NCBI GenBank assembly: GCA_910587915.1
Contig: CAJUOB010000001.1
Span: forward strand, 193,351 to 257,350
DNA from: an uncultured Muribaculaceae bacterium
Lineage (GTDB): Bacteria; Bacteroidota; Bacteroidia; Bacteroidales; Muribaculaceae
Direction of reading: 5' to 3'
DNA: 64,000 bases
Shown here: positions 25,868 to 34,545 of the stretch, piece after piece
How the letters are laid out: each line of letters starts with the position of its first letter
Position numbering within the stretch: position 1 is the stretch's first letter
Notes under the pieces: model-generated
What the model was told of the DNA's origin: nothing
Seen by the model: only the letters and a program-made list of their open reading frames with translations
The model's database searches: none
Program-made: the position numbers and the translations under genes

Positions 25868-25895
25868 AAAAAGCCGCTTTAAAGCGGCTTTTTTT
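25866..25895. terminator. Bidirectional intrinsic terminator
   Basis: AAGCCGCTTT followed by AAAGCGGCTT (25871-25890), flanked by five A on the left and five T on the right: a perfect palindrome serving the plus-strand GNAT gene and the minus-strand recA gene. Confidence 0.95.
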
Positions 25896-25908
25896 ACTTT
25901 GTCGAAGA

Positions 25909-27087
25909 TCAGAGGTCTTCCTCGATGGAGAAGTCGTCGGGCAGATCGTCGTCGAGATCCACATCGTCGACATCGTCGTCGGCTACGGGCTTGGCGTCGT
26001 CGGAAGGTGCAGTTTCGGTTTTCTTGGCTGCGGGACGGCGTGTGCGGTCTTTCTCAGCGTCCTTAAGGGCCTGCATGATGAGGCCTTCGAGTTCGTCGCA
26101 GAGGTCGGGGTTATCGGCGAGCATCTGCTTGGCTGCGTCGCGTCCTTGAGCGAGTTTGGCTCCGTTGTAGCTGAACCAGGAACCGCTTTTCTTGATAATA
26201 CCATAGTCCACGCCAAGGTCGAGAATTTCGCCGCTACGCGATATTCCTTCGCCGAACATGATGTCGAATTCGGCGCGTTTGAAGGGAGGCGCCACCTTGT
26301 TCTTCACCACTTTTATGTAAGCGCGCTTTCCGAGGACATCATCTCCGTCCTTGATTGGATTGCGCGAGCGGATGTCGATGCGTACCGATGCGTAGAATTT
26401 GAGAGCGTTACCGCCAGTTGTTGTTTCGGTTGGGCCGAACATCTGGCCAATCTTCTCGCGGAGCTGATTGATGAAGATACATGTGGTGTTGGTGCGAGCT
26501 ATGGTACCGGTGAGCTTGCGCATGGCCTGCGACATGAGGCGGGCCTGCAGACCCATGTTGCGGTCGCCCATTTCGCCTTCGATCTCGCTCTTAGGGGTAA
26601 GAGCTGCCACGGAGTCTACAACCACGATGTCGACAGCGCTCGAGCGAATAAGTTGCTCTGCGATTTCGAGGGCCTGCTCGCCGTTGTCGGGCTGCGATAT
26701 GAGAAGGTTGTTGATGTCTACGCCAAGTTGCTGAGCGTAGAAGCGGTCGAAAGCATGTTCGGCGTCGATCATAGCCGCAATTCCGCCACGCTTCTGTGCT
26801 TCTGCTATGGCATGGATGGCGAGAGTGGTCTTACCGGACGATTCCGGACCGTAGATCTCGATGATTCGTCCACGCGGATAGCCACCTACACCGAGGGCAT
26901 AGTTCAGGCTGATAGAGCCGGTGGGAATGACTTCGATGTCCTCTATGACATCGTCGCCCATCTTCATGATGGCACCGCGGCCATATGCCTTTTCGATGCG
27001 TCCCATGGCCTGCTCGAGTGCTTCGAGTCGGGCGGCCTGCGGGTCTTTGGGTGCTTCGCTCTTCTTGGAGCTTTCTTTCTTTGCCAT
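25909..27087 (-). CDS. recA: Recombinase RecA
   Basis: 392 residues. Walker [10 protein letters not shown] at 81-88, MAW-type VPTGS-like start ([23 protein letters not shown]), Walker [16 protein letters not shown]2 loop GNALKFYAS. The C-terminal tail of about 60 residues is strongly acidic with a run of Asp-rich repeats, as in other RecA. It forms filaments on single-stranded DNA, drives recombination and triggers LexA-type cleavage. A TAAATTTG element at 27132-27125 on the minus strand is the likely -7 site; I see no clear SOS operator. Confidence 0.98.
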   Translation of the reverse strand: MAKKESSKKSEAPKDPQAARLEALEQAMGRIEKAYGRGAIMKMGDDVIEDIEVIPTGSISLNYALGVGGYPRGRIIEIYGPESSGKTTLAIHAIAEAQKRGGIAAMIDAEHAFDRFYAQQLGVDINNLLISQPDNGEQALEIAEQLIRSSAVDIVVVDSVAALTPKSEIEGEMGDRNMGLQARLMSQAMRKLTGTIARTNTTCIFINQLREKIGQMFGPTETTTGGNALKFYASVRIDIRSRNPIKDGDDVLGKRAYIKVVKNKVAPPFKRAEFDIMFGEGISRSGEILDLGVDYGIIKKSGSWFSYNGAKLAQGRDAAKQMLADNPDLCDELEGLIMQALKDAEKDRTRRPAAKKTETAPSDDAKPVADDDVDDVDLDDDLPDDFSIEEDL

Positions 27088-27347
27088 TATATATCGGTTT
27101 TAAATTATTATTCCTTTGATATCACAAATTTAGTGCTTTTATGGTGCAAAATATAGGCACTGACTATCTAAATAAAGTTAAATATATATTTTATTACTTT
27201 GTTTATCAGTTGAAAATCAGATGTATATATTTTATTATTACAAATTGATGACAGAATATCGAACCAAGTAAACTCTGCCGGCGTTATAATATCACGAAAG
27301 CACTTTAGCTTTTTTCATTGCAAGAAATGTGATAATGATTGGTTTAT
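27088..27347. promoter_or_regulatory. recA upstream region
   Basis: AT-rich 260-base gap. TAAATTTG on the minus strand at 27132-27125 fits a -7 element, 38 bases before the recA ATG. A candidate TTTG lies only 14 bases upstream, closer than the usual spacing. Nothing else is recognised. Confidence 0.4.
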
Positions 27348-27386
27348 ACCAACAGGGCGACTCCGCGATGGCGTCGCCCTGTTGGT
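27348..27386 (-). terminator. Hairpin after the DUF1573 gene
   Basis: 14-base perfect inverted repeat (27348-27361 with 27373-27386, ACCAACAGGGCGAC arm) placed two bases after the DUF1573 stop. There is no long T-run on the minus strand, so it may stop transcription weakly or protect the 3' end. Confidence 0.7.
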
Positions 27387-27388
27387 GT

Positions 27389-27802
27389 TTATTCGGTTTT
27401 GGGCACGACCACGCCGTTGAGATGGAGTGTCACGCGCTCGCTTTTGCCGTCGGCGCTGCGCAGACGTACCTTTATATCCTTGTTCACTTCGCCTTTCTGG
27501 CCTCGGGTGTTGAATGTCACCTTTATTTTACCGGTCTTGCCTTGTGCCACAGGTTTGCGTGTGTACTCGGGCCGTGTGCATCCACAGCTCGCCACAACCG
27601 ATACTATGGCGACAGCGCCGTCGCCGGTGTTGTCGAATGTATATTCGTGCACCACATAGCCTTTGTCTTCGGAAACAGTGCCGAAATCGAAGGATGTAGC
27701 GGCAAATTCCACGCCGACTTTGCTGCCCGGATTTTTGGCAGCGTATGCCGGCATAGCTGTAAGGAGTGCTATTAGTGCAAAAATTCGCAGTAATTTTTTC
27801 AT
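27389..27802 (-). CDS. DUF1573 (ASH-like) exported protein
   Basis: 137 residues from ATG 27802 (MKKLLRIFALIALLTAMPAYA, a signal peptide). The mature domain has the DUF1573 pattern: FDFGTVSEDKGYVVHEYTFDNTGDG, VVASCGCTRPEY, VTFNTRGQKG. This is an immunoglobulin-like fold found in many copies in Bacteroidetes, exported, of unknown function; the CGC pair is conserved. It starts one base after the meaB stop, so the two are cotranscribed. Confidence 0.9.
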   Translation of the reverse strand: MKKLLRIFALIALLTAMPAYAAKNPGSKVGVEFAATSFDFGTVSEDKGYVVHEYTFDNTGDGAVAIVSVVASCGCTRPEYTRKPVAQGKTGKIKVTFNTRGQKGEVNKDIKVRLRSADGKSERVTLHLNGVVVPKTE

Positions 27803-27803
27803 A

Positions 27804-28904
27804 CTAATCTTTGAAGTCTTTGAAATACTGGTTGAGCACACTCTGGGCTGCCGTGAAGCTCGATTTCCTGTTGGCAAGTACGTCGGCTTCGGCTCCTTTG
27901 AGAAGAGTGTCGATTGTAGGGTTGTCGTAGAAATGACGTCGAAGCTGCTCTTCGATGGTCTCATACATCCACCAGCGTGCTTGCTGCTGTCGTTTGGCCT
28001 CGAAGTATCCGTTTTCCTTTACGAAGGCGAAGTATCGGTCGATCATCTCCCATACTTCGGCTATCCCGAGTTCGTAGTAGCCAGAATAGGTGAGAACCTC
28101 AGGTCGCCATCCGCTTGCTGTCGGCGGGAAAAGGTGGAGTGCCGAGCGGTACTGAGCCTGTGCAAGCTGGGCCGGTCCTACGTTGTCGCCATCGGCCTTG
28201 TTGATGGCTATGCCTTCGGCCATTTCCATGATACCTCTCTTGATGCCCTGCAGCTCATCGCCGGCACCTGCAATCTGTATGAGCAGGAAGAAGTCGACCA
28301 TGGAGTGCACGGCTGTCTCGCTCTGGCCCACGCCTACGGTTTCGACAAAGATGTTGTTGTATCCGGCAGCCTCGCAGAGCACTATGGTCTCGCGGGTCTT
28401 GCGGGCCACGCCACCGAGCGATCCTGCCGATGGGCTGGGGCGGATGAATGCTCCGGGATGTACCGAGAGTTTCTCCATACGTGTCTTGTCGCCGAGAATC
28501 GAGCCTTTGGTGCGCTCGCTCGAGGGATCGATGGCGAGCACGGCAAGCTTGCCACCGTCCTTGAGCACATGGATGCCGAAAGCATCGATACTTGTGCTCT
28601 TGCCGGCACCGGGCACACCGGTGATGCCTATACGACGCGAATTTCCCGAATGAGGGAGACACTTCTCTATCACCTCCTGCGCCAGGGCGTAGTGCTCGGG
28701 CGAAAGGCTTTCCACCAGTGTCACCGCGCGGCTAAGCGACGTGATGTCGCCCTTGAGTATGCCTTCCACAAGCTCCGATGCCGTGGGCATCGGTTTGCGG
28801 CGCGGACGCTTGGCGAGATAGGGGTTGACTATCGGTGGCTGTGGCACACCGCCATTGACGGTGAGGCCTATGTATTGGGAGTCGTTTTCGGGATGTTCCA
28901 TCAT
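27804..28904 (-). CDS. meaB: Methylmalonyl-CoA mutase-associated GTPase MeaB
   Basis: 366 residues. G-domain motifs: GITGVPGAGKST (93-104), AIDPSSERTKGSILGDKTRM (family-specific), VETVGVGQSE, INKADGDN. The chaperone loads and protects adenosylcobalamin on methylmalonyl-CoA mutase, a step of the succinate-propionate route used by gut Bacteroidales. The mutase genes are not in the window. The following DUF1573 gene starts right after its stop. Confidence 0.95.
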   Translation of the reverse strand: MMEHPENDSQYIGLTVNGGVPQPPIVNPYLAKRPRRKPMPTASELVEGILKGDITSLSRAVTLVESLSPEHYALAQEVIEKCLPHSGNSRRIGITGVPGAGKSTSIDAFGIHVLKDGGKLAVLAIDPSSERTKGSILGDKTRMEKLSVHPGAFIRPSPSAGSLGGVARKTRETIVLCEAAGYNNIFVETVGVGQSETAVHSMVDFFLLIQIAGAGDELQGIKRGIMEMAEGIAINKADGDNVGPAQLAQAQYRSALHLFPPTASGWRPEVLTYSGYYELGIAEVWEMIDRYFAFVKENGYFEAKRQQQARWWMYETIEEQLRRHFYDNPTIDTLLKGAEADVLANRKSSFTAAQSVLNQYFKDFKD

Positions 28905-28966
28905 ATAACAATTAACAACTTGAGAAATCCAAAGTTAGTAATTAAGGTAGTCTTACGCAAATTTTT

Positions 28967-29368
28967 TTATATACAGCAACGTCCGCGGCGTGGGTAGCGG
29001 CGCACGATGCGGTAGCGGCATCCGTGATACACGAGGCAGTCCACGATTTCGCCGAAGCAGTTGCGGGCGTCGTCGAATGTGGCATTGATTATCTCTCCCC
29101 ATTCCTCAAGGTAATAGTGGATTTTGTTGGGCAGGTTTTCCAAGGGAGTCTTCAGCTGTCGGCTAAGTTTGCATGCATAGCCGTGGGGTACTATTATCAG
29201 GCCTGCGCTGCAGCGGTCGCTATCTTCGTAGTCGGTGTGTATGAGCTCGAATACGAGATTGGAGTTAGAGTCGAAACCAACATAGATTTCTTCCACTATC
29301 GGCTGATCTTCGTCGGTGCACATTATTAAGCGTGTGTGCTGCACGCATCGCGATACATAATTTTCCAT
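28967..29368 (-). CDS. Conserved hypothetical cysteine-rich protein
   Basis: 133 residues, no signal peptide or membrane segment. Nine cysteines are spread along the chain and the tail is Arg/Cys-rich (RRYPRRGRCCI). Text such as LVFELIHTDYEDSDRCSAGLIIVPHG and PNKIHYYLEEWGEIINATF suggests a compact alpha/beta protein. I recognise no family and the neighbours give no hint. It is a single gene between meaB and the nucleic-acid locus. Confidence 0.6.
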   Translation of the reverse strand: MENYVSRCVQHTRLIMCTDEDQPIVEEIYVGFDSNSNLVFELIHTDYEDSDRCSAGLIIVPHGYACKLSRQLKTPLENLPNKIHYYLEEWGEIINATFDDARNCFGEIVDCLVYHGCRYRIVRRYPRRGRCCI

Positions 29369-29540
29369 AATGTTGATTTTTAATTGTTTGTAATCGTTTC
29401 AACATGTCAATGAACACTTTGTCCCGGATACAGCATTGGCCGTACGGGGTGTTATTGAGCAAAATTATGTATGCGGAAAAAGTCGCTAATGTCGACAGTA
29501 TATTTTCATGGGTCGTTGGAATATCTGCAGCAAATATACG

Positions 29541-29579
29541 AAAAAAATGGCATGCCAGCTTGCCGGCACGCCATTTTTT
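29541..29579 (-). terminator. Intrinsic terminator of the TonB receptor operon
   Basis: Minus-strand RNA forms a 13-pair stem (29547-29574, with two G-U pairs) ending in a run of seven U; a poly-A flank makes it partly bidirectional. It lies 20 bases after the stop of the last lipoprotein gene. Confidence 0.9.
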
Positions 29580-29598
29580 ATAGGTGGATGGTTGTGGG

Positions 29599-32283
29599 TT
29601 ATTTCACAGGGAAGATTTCGATTTTCGAAATGTGTACCTGACCACGCTTGGAAGCACCGTCGGAACCGATGGTTGCGTCGTGGCCGACAGTGAAGGTTAC
29701 CGACGACGCATTTCCGGTCCATGTGATGTCGGTATCTGCTGCTGTCTGTGTTGCCACACTGCCGGTATTGGGCAGGAATGTGGTGTAGCGCTTGGAGCCG
29801 GTGCTGGTGTTGAGTGTGAATACTATCTTGCCCATCGCAGCGCCCGAAACGGTGAATGTGTTGTCGGCATAGAGGCGGATAGTGGTCTCACCATTGTAGG
29901 TGTTTGCAGCCGGTTTAGTGGCACCGCTGTCTTGGCTTGCGGTGAAAGAATATCCGGAGACTGTTACAGTACCATTGACAGCATCAGCGATCTGTGTTCC
30001 GGTGACAGTGACGGCATCGCCGGTTGCAGGAGGAGTGGGAACGTCGGGGGTATCTCCGCCCTCACCTTCACCCCCGCCGGGAGTGGGTGTGCCTTCCGCT
30101 ACAACCTTGAGGTTCTTTATTTCCCATGTGTCGGCACCTTCAGCGCTCGAACCGTATTTGAAGGCTACCTGCACTTTCTTGCCTGCGTAGGCCGAAAGAT
30201 CGACGTTGCCGGAGTTAACAAATGTCCATGCGCCGGCAGCAGGCCATGTGGGGATGGTGAGTTTGGTCCATGCTGTGGCGCCTTCCTGACGGATGTAGAA
30301 GCCGCAGAGCGACTTGAGGGTGGTCTGGAACTTGGCTGCATGTTCGAAGCTTACCACAGGGCTTGTGGTGCCTGCGAGGTCGAATACGGGCGAGATAGCG
30401 TAGGCTTCGGTAGCCACGGGGGCTCCGTCGACAAAAGCGCTGGCATTGAGGTAACCGGCGTTGTTGTATATTTTCCAGCTCCATACGTTTTCGAGACCTC
30501 CTGAATTGATATTCTCGATAGTCCATCCCAAGGATAGAGCCTGGTCGCTTTCGCTGAGCGATTCGAAGACGGTAGTGCCGGTTACGGGTGGTTCGGGAGT
30601 GTTGCCGCCGCCTTCGCCGAGCACATACTCAGTGGCGTTCTTTATGCCGGGGCCGCCGCAGTATTTGTATACGTCGCCCATGATGGCAAGCTCCTTGCCG
30701 AGGTTCGATGCATTCTGCGAGAGGTTGAGTGCATCGCGGATGGAGCCCTTGGGCAGCTGTATGCCTATGCACTTTGTCACGTCGATGCAGTCGGCTGTAG
30801 GACCGAGCACGAGGTTGGTGGTGACAGCGCCATCAGCTGTGAATACGGCGTTGGAGAGTACGGTCGAACCGCTTACTTCGGGTATGTAGCCAACGATGTA
30901 TCCCTTGGTCCATACACCGCTTTCCACGGCTGCAGTAGTGCTCGAGGGATTCATCTTTATAATCTGAGCCACATTGTAGGGGCTTTCCTTGGTGCCGGTG
31001 CCGTCGGTCATTTCACCGCCGCCAACTTCCACACCTTCGATTTCGAAGGTAGACGATGTACCGTTGTTGCCGGTGATGCCATATGTGCCGAGATACTTGG
31101 CCAGAGTGCCCTGTACCATTATCTTCTTGCCGAGGTTGGTGGGATTGTCGCGGAGGTTACCGTACTTTTCGAATGCGGATTCCGATGTGAGATATACCAC
31201 GAGTGCATGCTCGAGATCCTTGGTGTCGGCGGTCTGGCCTATGACAAGGGTATTGCGGAGGGTGAAGGGTGCTTCCCATTCGATATCTTCGGCCGAGGTG
31301 ACTTCTTCCACGCCGGGAGCTACAGCGCCTACAATGTAGCCGCTTACCCAGCCTTGGGCGGTGAGATTAGCCTTTTCGGCATCGATAGCCTGGTCGACGG
31401 TGTAGGGGTTGTCTTTCGCACCGGGGCGTTCGGGAGCCTTGCTCCATGCGTCGCCGTCGATGAGAATGAACTGCCATGCGTTATTGAAGAAGCTGAGAAT
31501 ACCCACGAGGTCGATGTTGCCTTCGGGTAGGGTAGTGTTCCAGAAAGTGGAATATCCCGATGTACGAACGTTCATTGTTGTGCCGTTGGCATCGGTTATC
31601 ACGCGGTTCTCGCCCGAGGAGTGGTAGCTCGAGAAAAGAGCCTTGCCGCCTTCTTCGAACGATACATTCTGCAGGCACACAAGCTGGCTCTGATACTTGC
31701 GCTGATCCTCGGGAGTGGTGCCGATCATACCGATCGATGGGATCTGGATGGTGTCGACTTTAGCTGCCTCGGGCACACCGTTGAGTTCGGCATGAGCGCT
31801 GAAATATTCCGGAGGCATGAAGCTGATCTGATAGCAATCGCCACGATCGTAGAAATCGGGCAAACCCATCTGCATCAGGCCGCTGTATTTGCCTATGTAC
31901 ATGCCGGTGACGTCCATCACTATTTCCTGGCCGACACGGTAGTTGAGGTATAGGTTGTAGGAGTTGATGGAGAAGGCGAGAGCGCCGGTCTCATCCTGGA
32001 TCACGAGGCTCTTGAACACGTTGGATGCCTCATCGGAGGAGATTACACGGCCGTGGATAATAGTCCTTACGCCGGCTTCATCGTTCTTGCCGATAGTGTC
32101 GGCGTAGTTGTCGGTGTCCTGCCAGTACCGGGCTTTGAGCTCGGCAATGGTGGTGTTGGGAGTGCTCTTAGCCACGGGCACCTCCATGGCGGGGGCGTCG
32201 ATATCGTCCTGGCATGCCGAGAATCCGACTGTCAGGGCTGCGATGGCTGCGAATCCCGCTATATATTGTCTTACAGTTTTCAT
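29599..32283 (-). CDS. Multidomain OB-fold lipoprotein (DUF5689/DUF6359/choice-of-anchor J)
   Basis: 894 residues. Lipobox ends FSAC at residue 24. The order is: DUF5689-like OB-fold at about 45-270 (IHGRVISSDEASNVFKSLVIQDETGALAFSI), two DUF6359-like OB-fold units at about 290-420 and 430-560 (both with W-x-x-GYIVG), a choice-of-anchor-J sandwich at 575-735 (SWKIYNNAGYLNASAF, AYAISPVFDL), and a C-terminal beta-sandwich at 755-894 (ITWTGNASSVTFTVG, GQVHISKIEIFPVK). Probably on the cell surface next to the TonB receptor; OB-folds suggest binding of nucleic acid, as inference. Last gene of the operon, 24 bases after its paralogue. Confidence 0.8.
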   Translation of the reverse strand: MKTVRQYIAGFAAIAALTVGFSACQDDIDAPAMEVPVAKSTPNTTIAELKARYWQDTDNYADTIGKNDEAGVRTIIHGRVISSDEASNVFKSLVIQDETGALAFSINSYNLYLNYRVGQEIVMDVTGMYIGKYSGLMQMGLPDFYDRGDCYQISFMPPEYFSAHAELNGVPEAAKVDTIQIPSIGMIGTTPEDQRKYQSQLVCLQNVSFEEGGKALFSSYHSSGENRVITDANGTTMNVRTSGYSTFWNTTLPEGNIDLVGILSFFNNAWQFILIDGDAWSKAPERPGAKDNPYTVDQAIDAEKANLTAQGWVSGYIVGAVAPGVEEVTSAEDIEWEAPFTLRNTLVIGQTADTKDLEHALVVYLTSESAFEKYGNLRDNPTNLGKKIMVQGTLAKYLGTYGITGNNGTSSTFEIEGVEVGGGEMTDGTGTKESPYNVAQIIKMNPSSTTAAVESGVWTKGYIVGYIPEVSGSTVLSNAVFTADGAVTTNLVLGPTADCIDVTKCIGIQLPKGSIRDALNLSQNASNLGKELAIMGDVYKYCGGPGIKNATEYVLGEGGGNTPEPPVTGTTVFESLSESDQALSLGWTIENINSGGLENVWSWKIYNNAGYLNASAFVDGAPVATEAYAISPVFDLAGTTSPVVSFEHAAKFQTTLKSLCGFYIRQEGATAWTKLTIPTWPAAGAWTFVNSGNVDLSAYAGKKVQVAFKYGSSAEGADTWEIKNLKVVAEGTPTPGGGEGEGGDTPDVPTPPATGDAVTVTGTQIADAVNGTVTVSGYSFTASQDSGATKPAANTYNGETTIRLYADNTFTVSGAAMGKIVFTLNTSTGSKRYTTFLPNTGSVATQTAADTDITWTGNASSVTFTVGHDATIGSDGASKRGQVHISKIEIFPVK

Positions 32284-32307
32284 ATGTTGTTAAATGGCTG
32301 TGATAGG

Positions 32308-34515
32308 TTATTTTTTGCCTGTTATCACGAGATTCTTGATTTCCCAGGTGTCTGCGCCGGCAGCTGTGGAGCCATATTTGAAAGCTACCTGTATTTTCTT
32401 ACCGGTATATGCCTCGAGGCTGATGGCACCGCTGTTGGCGAATGTCCATGCGCCGGCTTCGGGCCAGGTGGGGATAGTAAGCATGGTCCATGCTTTTGCT
32501 CCTGCCTCGCGTACTGCAACACCGCAGTTAGCCTTGAGGGTGGTCTGGAACTTGGCTGCATGGTCGAAGCTCATGCTCACTGCCGATGCTCCGGTGAGGT
32601 CGATTTCGGGCGATATTGCGTAGGCTTCCGATGCATATGCGGTGCTGTTGGCAAATGCGCTGCCGTTGAGGTAGCCGGCGCCGTTGTACACCTTCCAAGC
32701 CCAGATGTAGGTGAGGCCTTCGGGAAGTGTGCCATTGTCGATGGTCCAGCCGGTGGCAAGCTCAGAGTCTTTTTCGGATAGGCTGCTCCAAATGGTAGCT
32801 TCGGTAGGTGCGGGAGTATCGCCGCCCTCGCCGTCGAGGGTATAGGCGCTGGTGTTCTTAAGGCCGGGACCGCCGCAGTACTTCATGACGTCGCCCTTGA
32901 GGGTGACTGCTTTACCCAGATTGCCGGGGTTGGCCGAAAGATTGAGTGCGTTGCGGAGCGCGCCAGAGGGCAACTGTATGCCTATGCAGAGGTTCACATC
33001 CTTGCAGTCGGCCGTGGGGCCGATCACGAGATTTGTGGTAGCTGCGTCGGTGGTGCTGAAGTTTGTGGCATCGAGTGTGGTCGAGGAACCGCCGGTAGGC
33101 ATGGAGCCCACGATGTAGCCTTTCACCCACACGCCGGAGGCTACGGCTTCCTGTGTGCTTGTGGGATTGAGTGCGCGTACGGCCAGGGTATTGAAGGGAG
33201 TTGCTTCGGATCCGTCGCCTTCGGCTGTGATATCGCCGGGGCCGGGAGTGGGCTCACCACCGGTCTGACCGTTGATGCTGTAGATTTTGCTACCCTGAGC
33301 CATTTGGGTTGTATTGCCCTTGAAGTTCACGAGTTTGCCGCATACTATTACTTCGTCGCCGACTTTAAGCTGGTCTTCGGCTGTGAACTTGTCGCCGTTG
33401 AGATAGTATCCGCGGAAGATGTCGAAAGCCTGGGAGCTTCCTTCGCTTGTTACAGAGTATGTGGCATTGCCGAACTGGGTGCTAAGCTCTTTGACAGCGC
33501 TCACTTTGCCGTATACGTAGTAATCGGTCTCGGTGGTAGCGTCGGCAGCGAGAGACTTGGTAAATTCGTAGGCCTTGACCGAGTTGAACGGTTTTTCGAG
33601 AGTACCGTCGCCTTCGGGGGTGCCGGGATTGACGGGTTCGTCCGGGTCGGGTTCAGTTTCGAAATCGAATCCTTCGAGGTCGCTGATGTTGTTAATCACC
33701 ATCTGCCATGCATTGTTGAAGTATCCGAGTTCGCCGGTGATGGTACCTGTTCCGGCGGGGATTTTATCGGAGCCGAAGGTACAGTAGCGGTTCATGCGGA
33801 TAATCATGGTGTTGCCGTCGGCATCTGCAAATGTGATGGATGCGTCCTGACCCGAAACCGATATGAACTGCTGTCCGGGAGTGGCGAAATGCACGTTTTC
33901 GAAGCGTACTGCATGGGCCTGATACTTCATGAGTTCTTCGGTCGAGCCGAGGACTGCCTTGACTTCGGGTATTGTGACGGTCCACACGTCGATTTTGTCG
34001 GGCTGGCCGAGGCCGTTGGCCGAAACGTGGGCAAGAAGCTCATCGTTGGAGAGGAATGTGGTGCTGCTGCCATCGCTGCCGATAGCTCCGATCTGGAACA
34101 GACCTGCATAGCGGCCTGCGTAGAGCGAAGATGCGTTGATATACACTTCCTGTCCGTAGCCGTACTGGGTGGCAAGCTTCGACGAGGAGCTGAGCTGACG
34201 GGCGGCGATGGTCATGGCGCCGGTCTCATCCTGCACGTAGAGATACTGGTAGAGGCAGCTCGAGAGGTCGGAGCTGATGACGCGTGCCTTGATGATGATA
34301 TCCTCGCCATCGGTGGTCTTGCCCACCTGTGCGGCATAGTTGTTGGCATCCTGCCAGTACATGTCCTTGAACTGGGCGATGGTAGTGTTTTCTGTTCCCA
34401 CCCAAGGCGATTCGGGAGCGACGATAGGCGGACGTGCGAAATCGTCGTCGCACGAGCTGAGTGCCATCGAGCACAACATCGCTCCCGCCATTATATATCT
34501 TGCGATTGTCTTCAT
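32308..34515 (-). CDS. OB-fold lipoprotein, paralogue of the downstream gene
   Basis: 735 residues. Signal and lipobox MALSSC (Cys22). DUF5689-like OB-fold at about 45-280 (IIKARVISSDLSSCLYQYLYVQDETGAMTIAARQ), then an OB-fold unit at 300-415 (YYVYGKVSAVKELSTQFGNATYSV), a DUF6359-like unit at 430-560 (SGVWVKGYIVGSMPT, LVIGPTADCKDVNLCIGIQLP), and a choice-of-anchor-J domain to the C-terminus (WAWKVYNGAGYLNGSAF, WEIKNLVITGKK). It lacks the extra C-terminal sandwich of its neighbour. Close similarity of the last 300 residues to the next gene shows a local duplication. It starts 30 bases after the receptor gene. Confidence 0.8.
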   Translation of the reverse strand: MKTIARYIMAGAMLCSMALSSCDDDFARPPIVAPESPWVGTENTTIAQFKDMYWQDANNYAAQVGKTTDGEDIIIKARVISSDLSSCLYQYLYVQDETGAMTIAARQLSSSSKLATQYGYGQEVYINASSLYAGRYAGLFQIGAIGSDGSSTTFLSNDELLAHVSANGLGQPDKIDVWTVTIPEVKAVLGSTEELMKYQAHAVRFENVHFATPGQQFISVSGQDASITFADADGNTMIIRMNRYCTFGSDKIPAGTGTITGELGYFNNAWQMVINNISDLEGFDFETEPDPDEPVNPGTPEGDGTLEKPFNSVKAYEFTKSLAADATTETDYYVYGKVSAVKELSTQFGNATYSVTSEGSSQAFDIFRGYYLNGDKFTAEDQLKVGDEVIVCGKLVNFKGNTTQMAQGSKIYSINGQTGGEPTPGPGDITAEGDGSEATPFNTLAVRALNPTSTQEAVASGVWVKGYIVGSMPTGGSSTTLDATNFSTTDAATTNLVIGPTADCKDVNLCIGIQLPSGALRNALNLSANPGNLGKAVTLKGDVMKYCGGPGLKNTSAYTLDGEGGDTPAPTEATIWSSLSEKDSELATGWTIDNGTLPEGLTYIWAWKVYNGAGYLNGSAFANSTAYASEAYAISPEIDLTGASAVSMSFDHAAKFQTTLKANCGVAVREAGAKAWTMLTIPTWPEAGAWTFANSGAISLEAYTGKKIQVAFKYGSTAAGADTWEIKNLVITGKK

Positions 34516-34545
34516 TTTCTTGATATTATGATATAATAGCCATTT

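Noticed and set aside
25909..27087. Intein or split in recA
   Set aside because: The chain is continuous and of normal length, with all motifs in order.
25807..27156. 449-codon open frame on the plus strand opposite recA
   Set aside because: Shadow of recA; it also runs through the bidirectional terminator at 25866-25895.
33304..34536. 410-codon plus-strand frame opposite the OB-fold lipoprotein
   Set aside because: Antisense shadow; the minus-strand gene has signal, lipobox and domain repeats.
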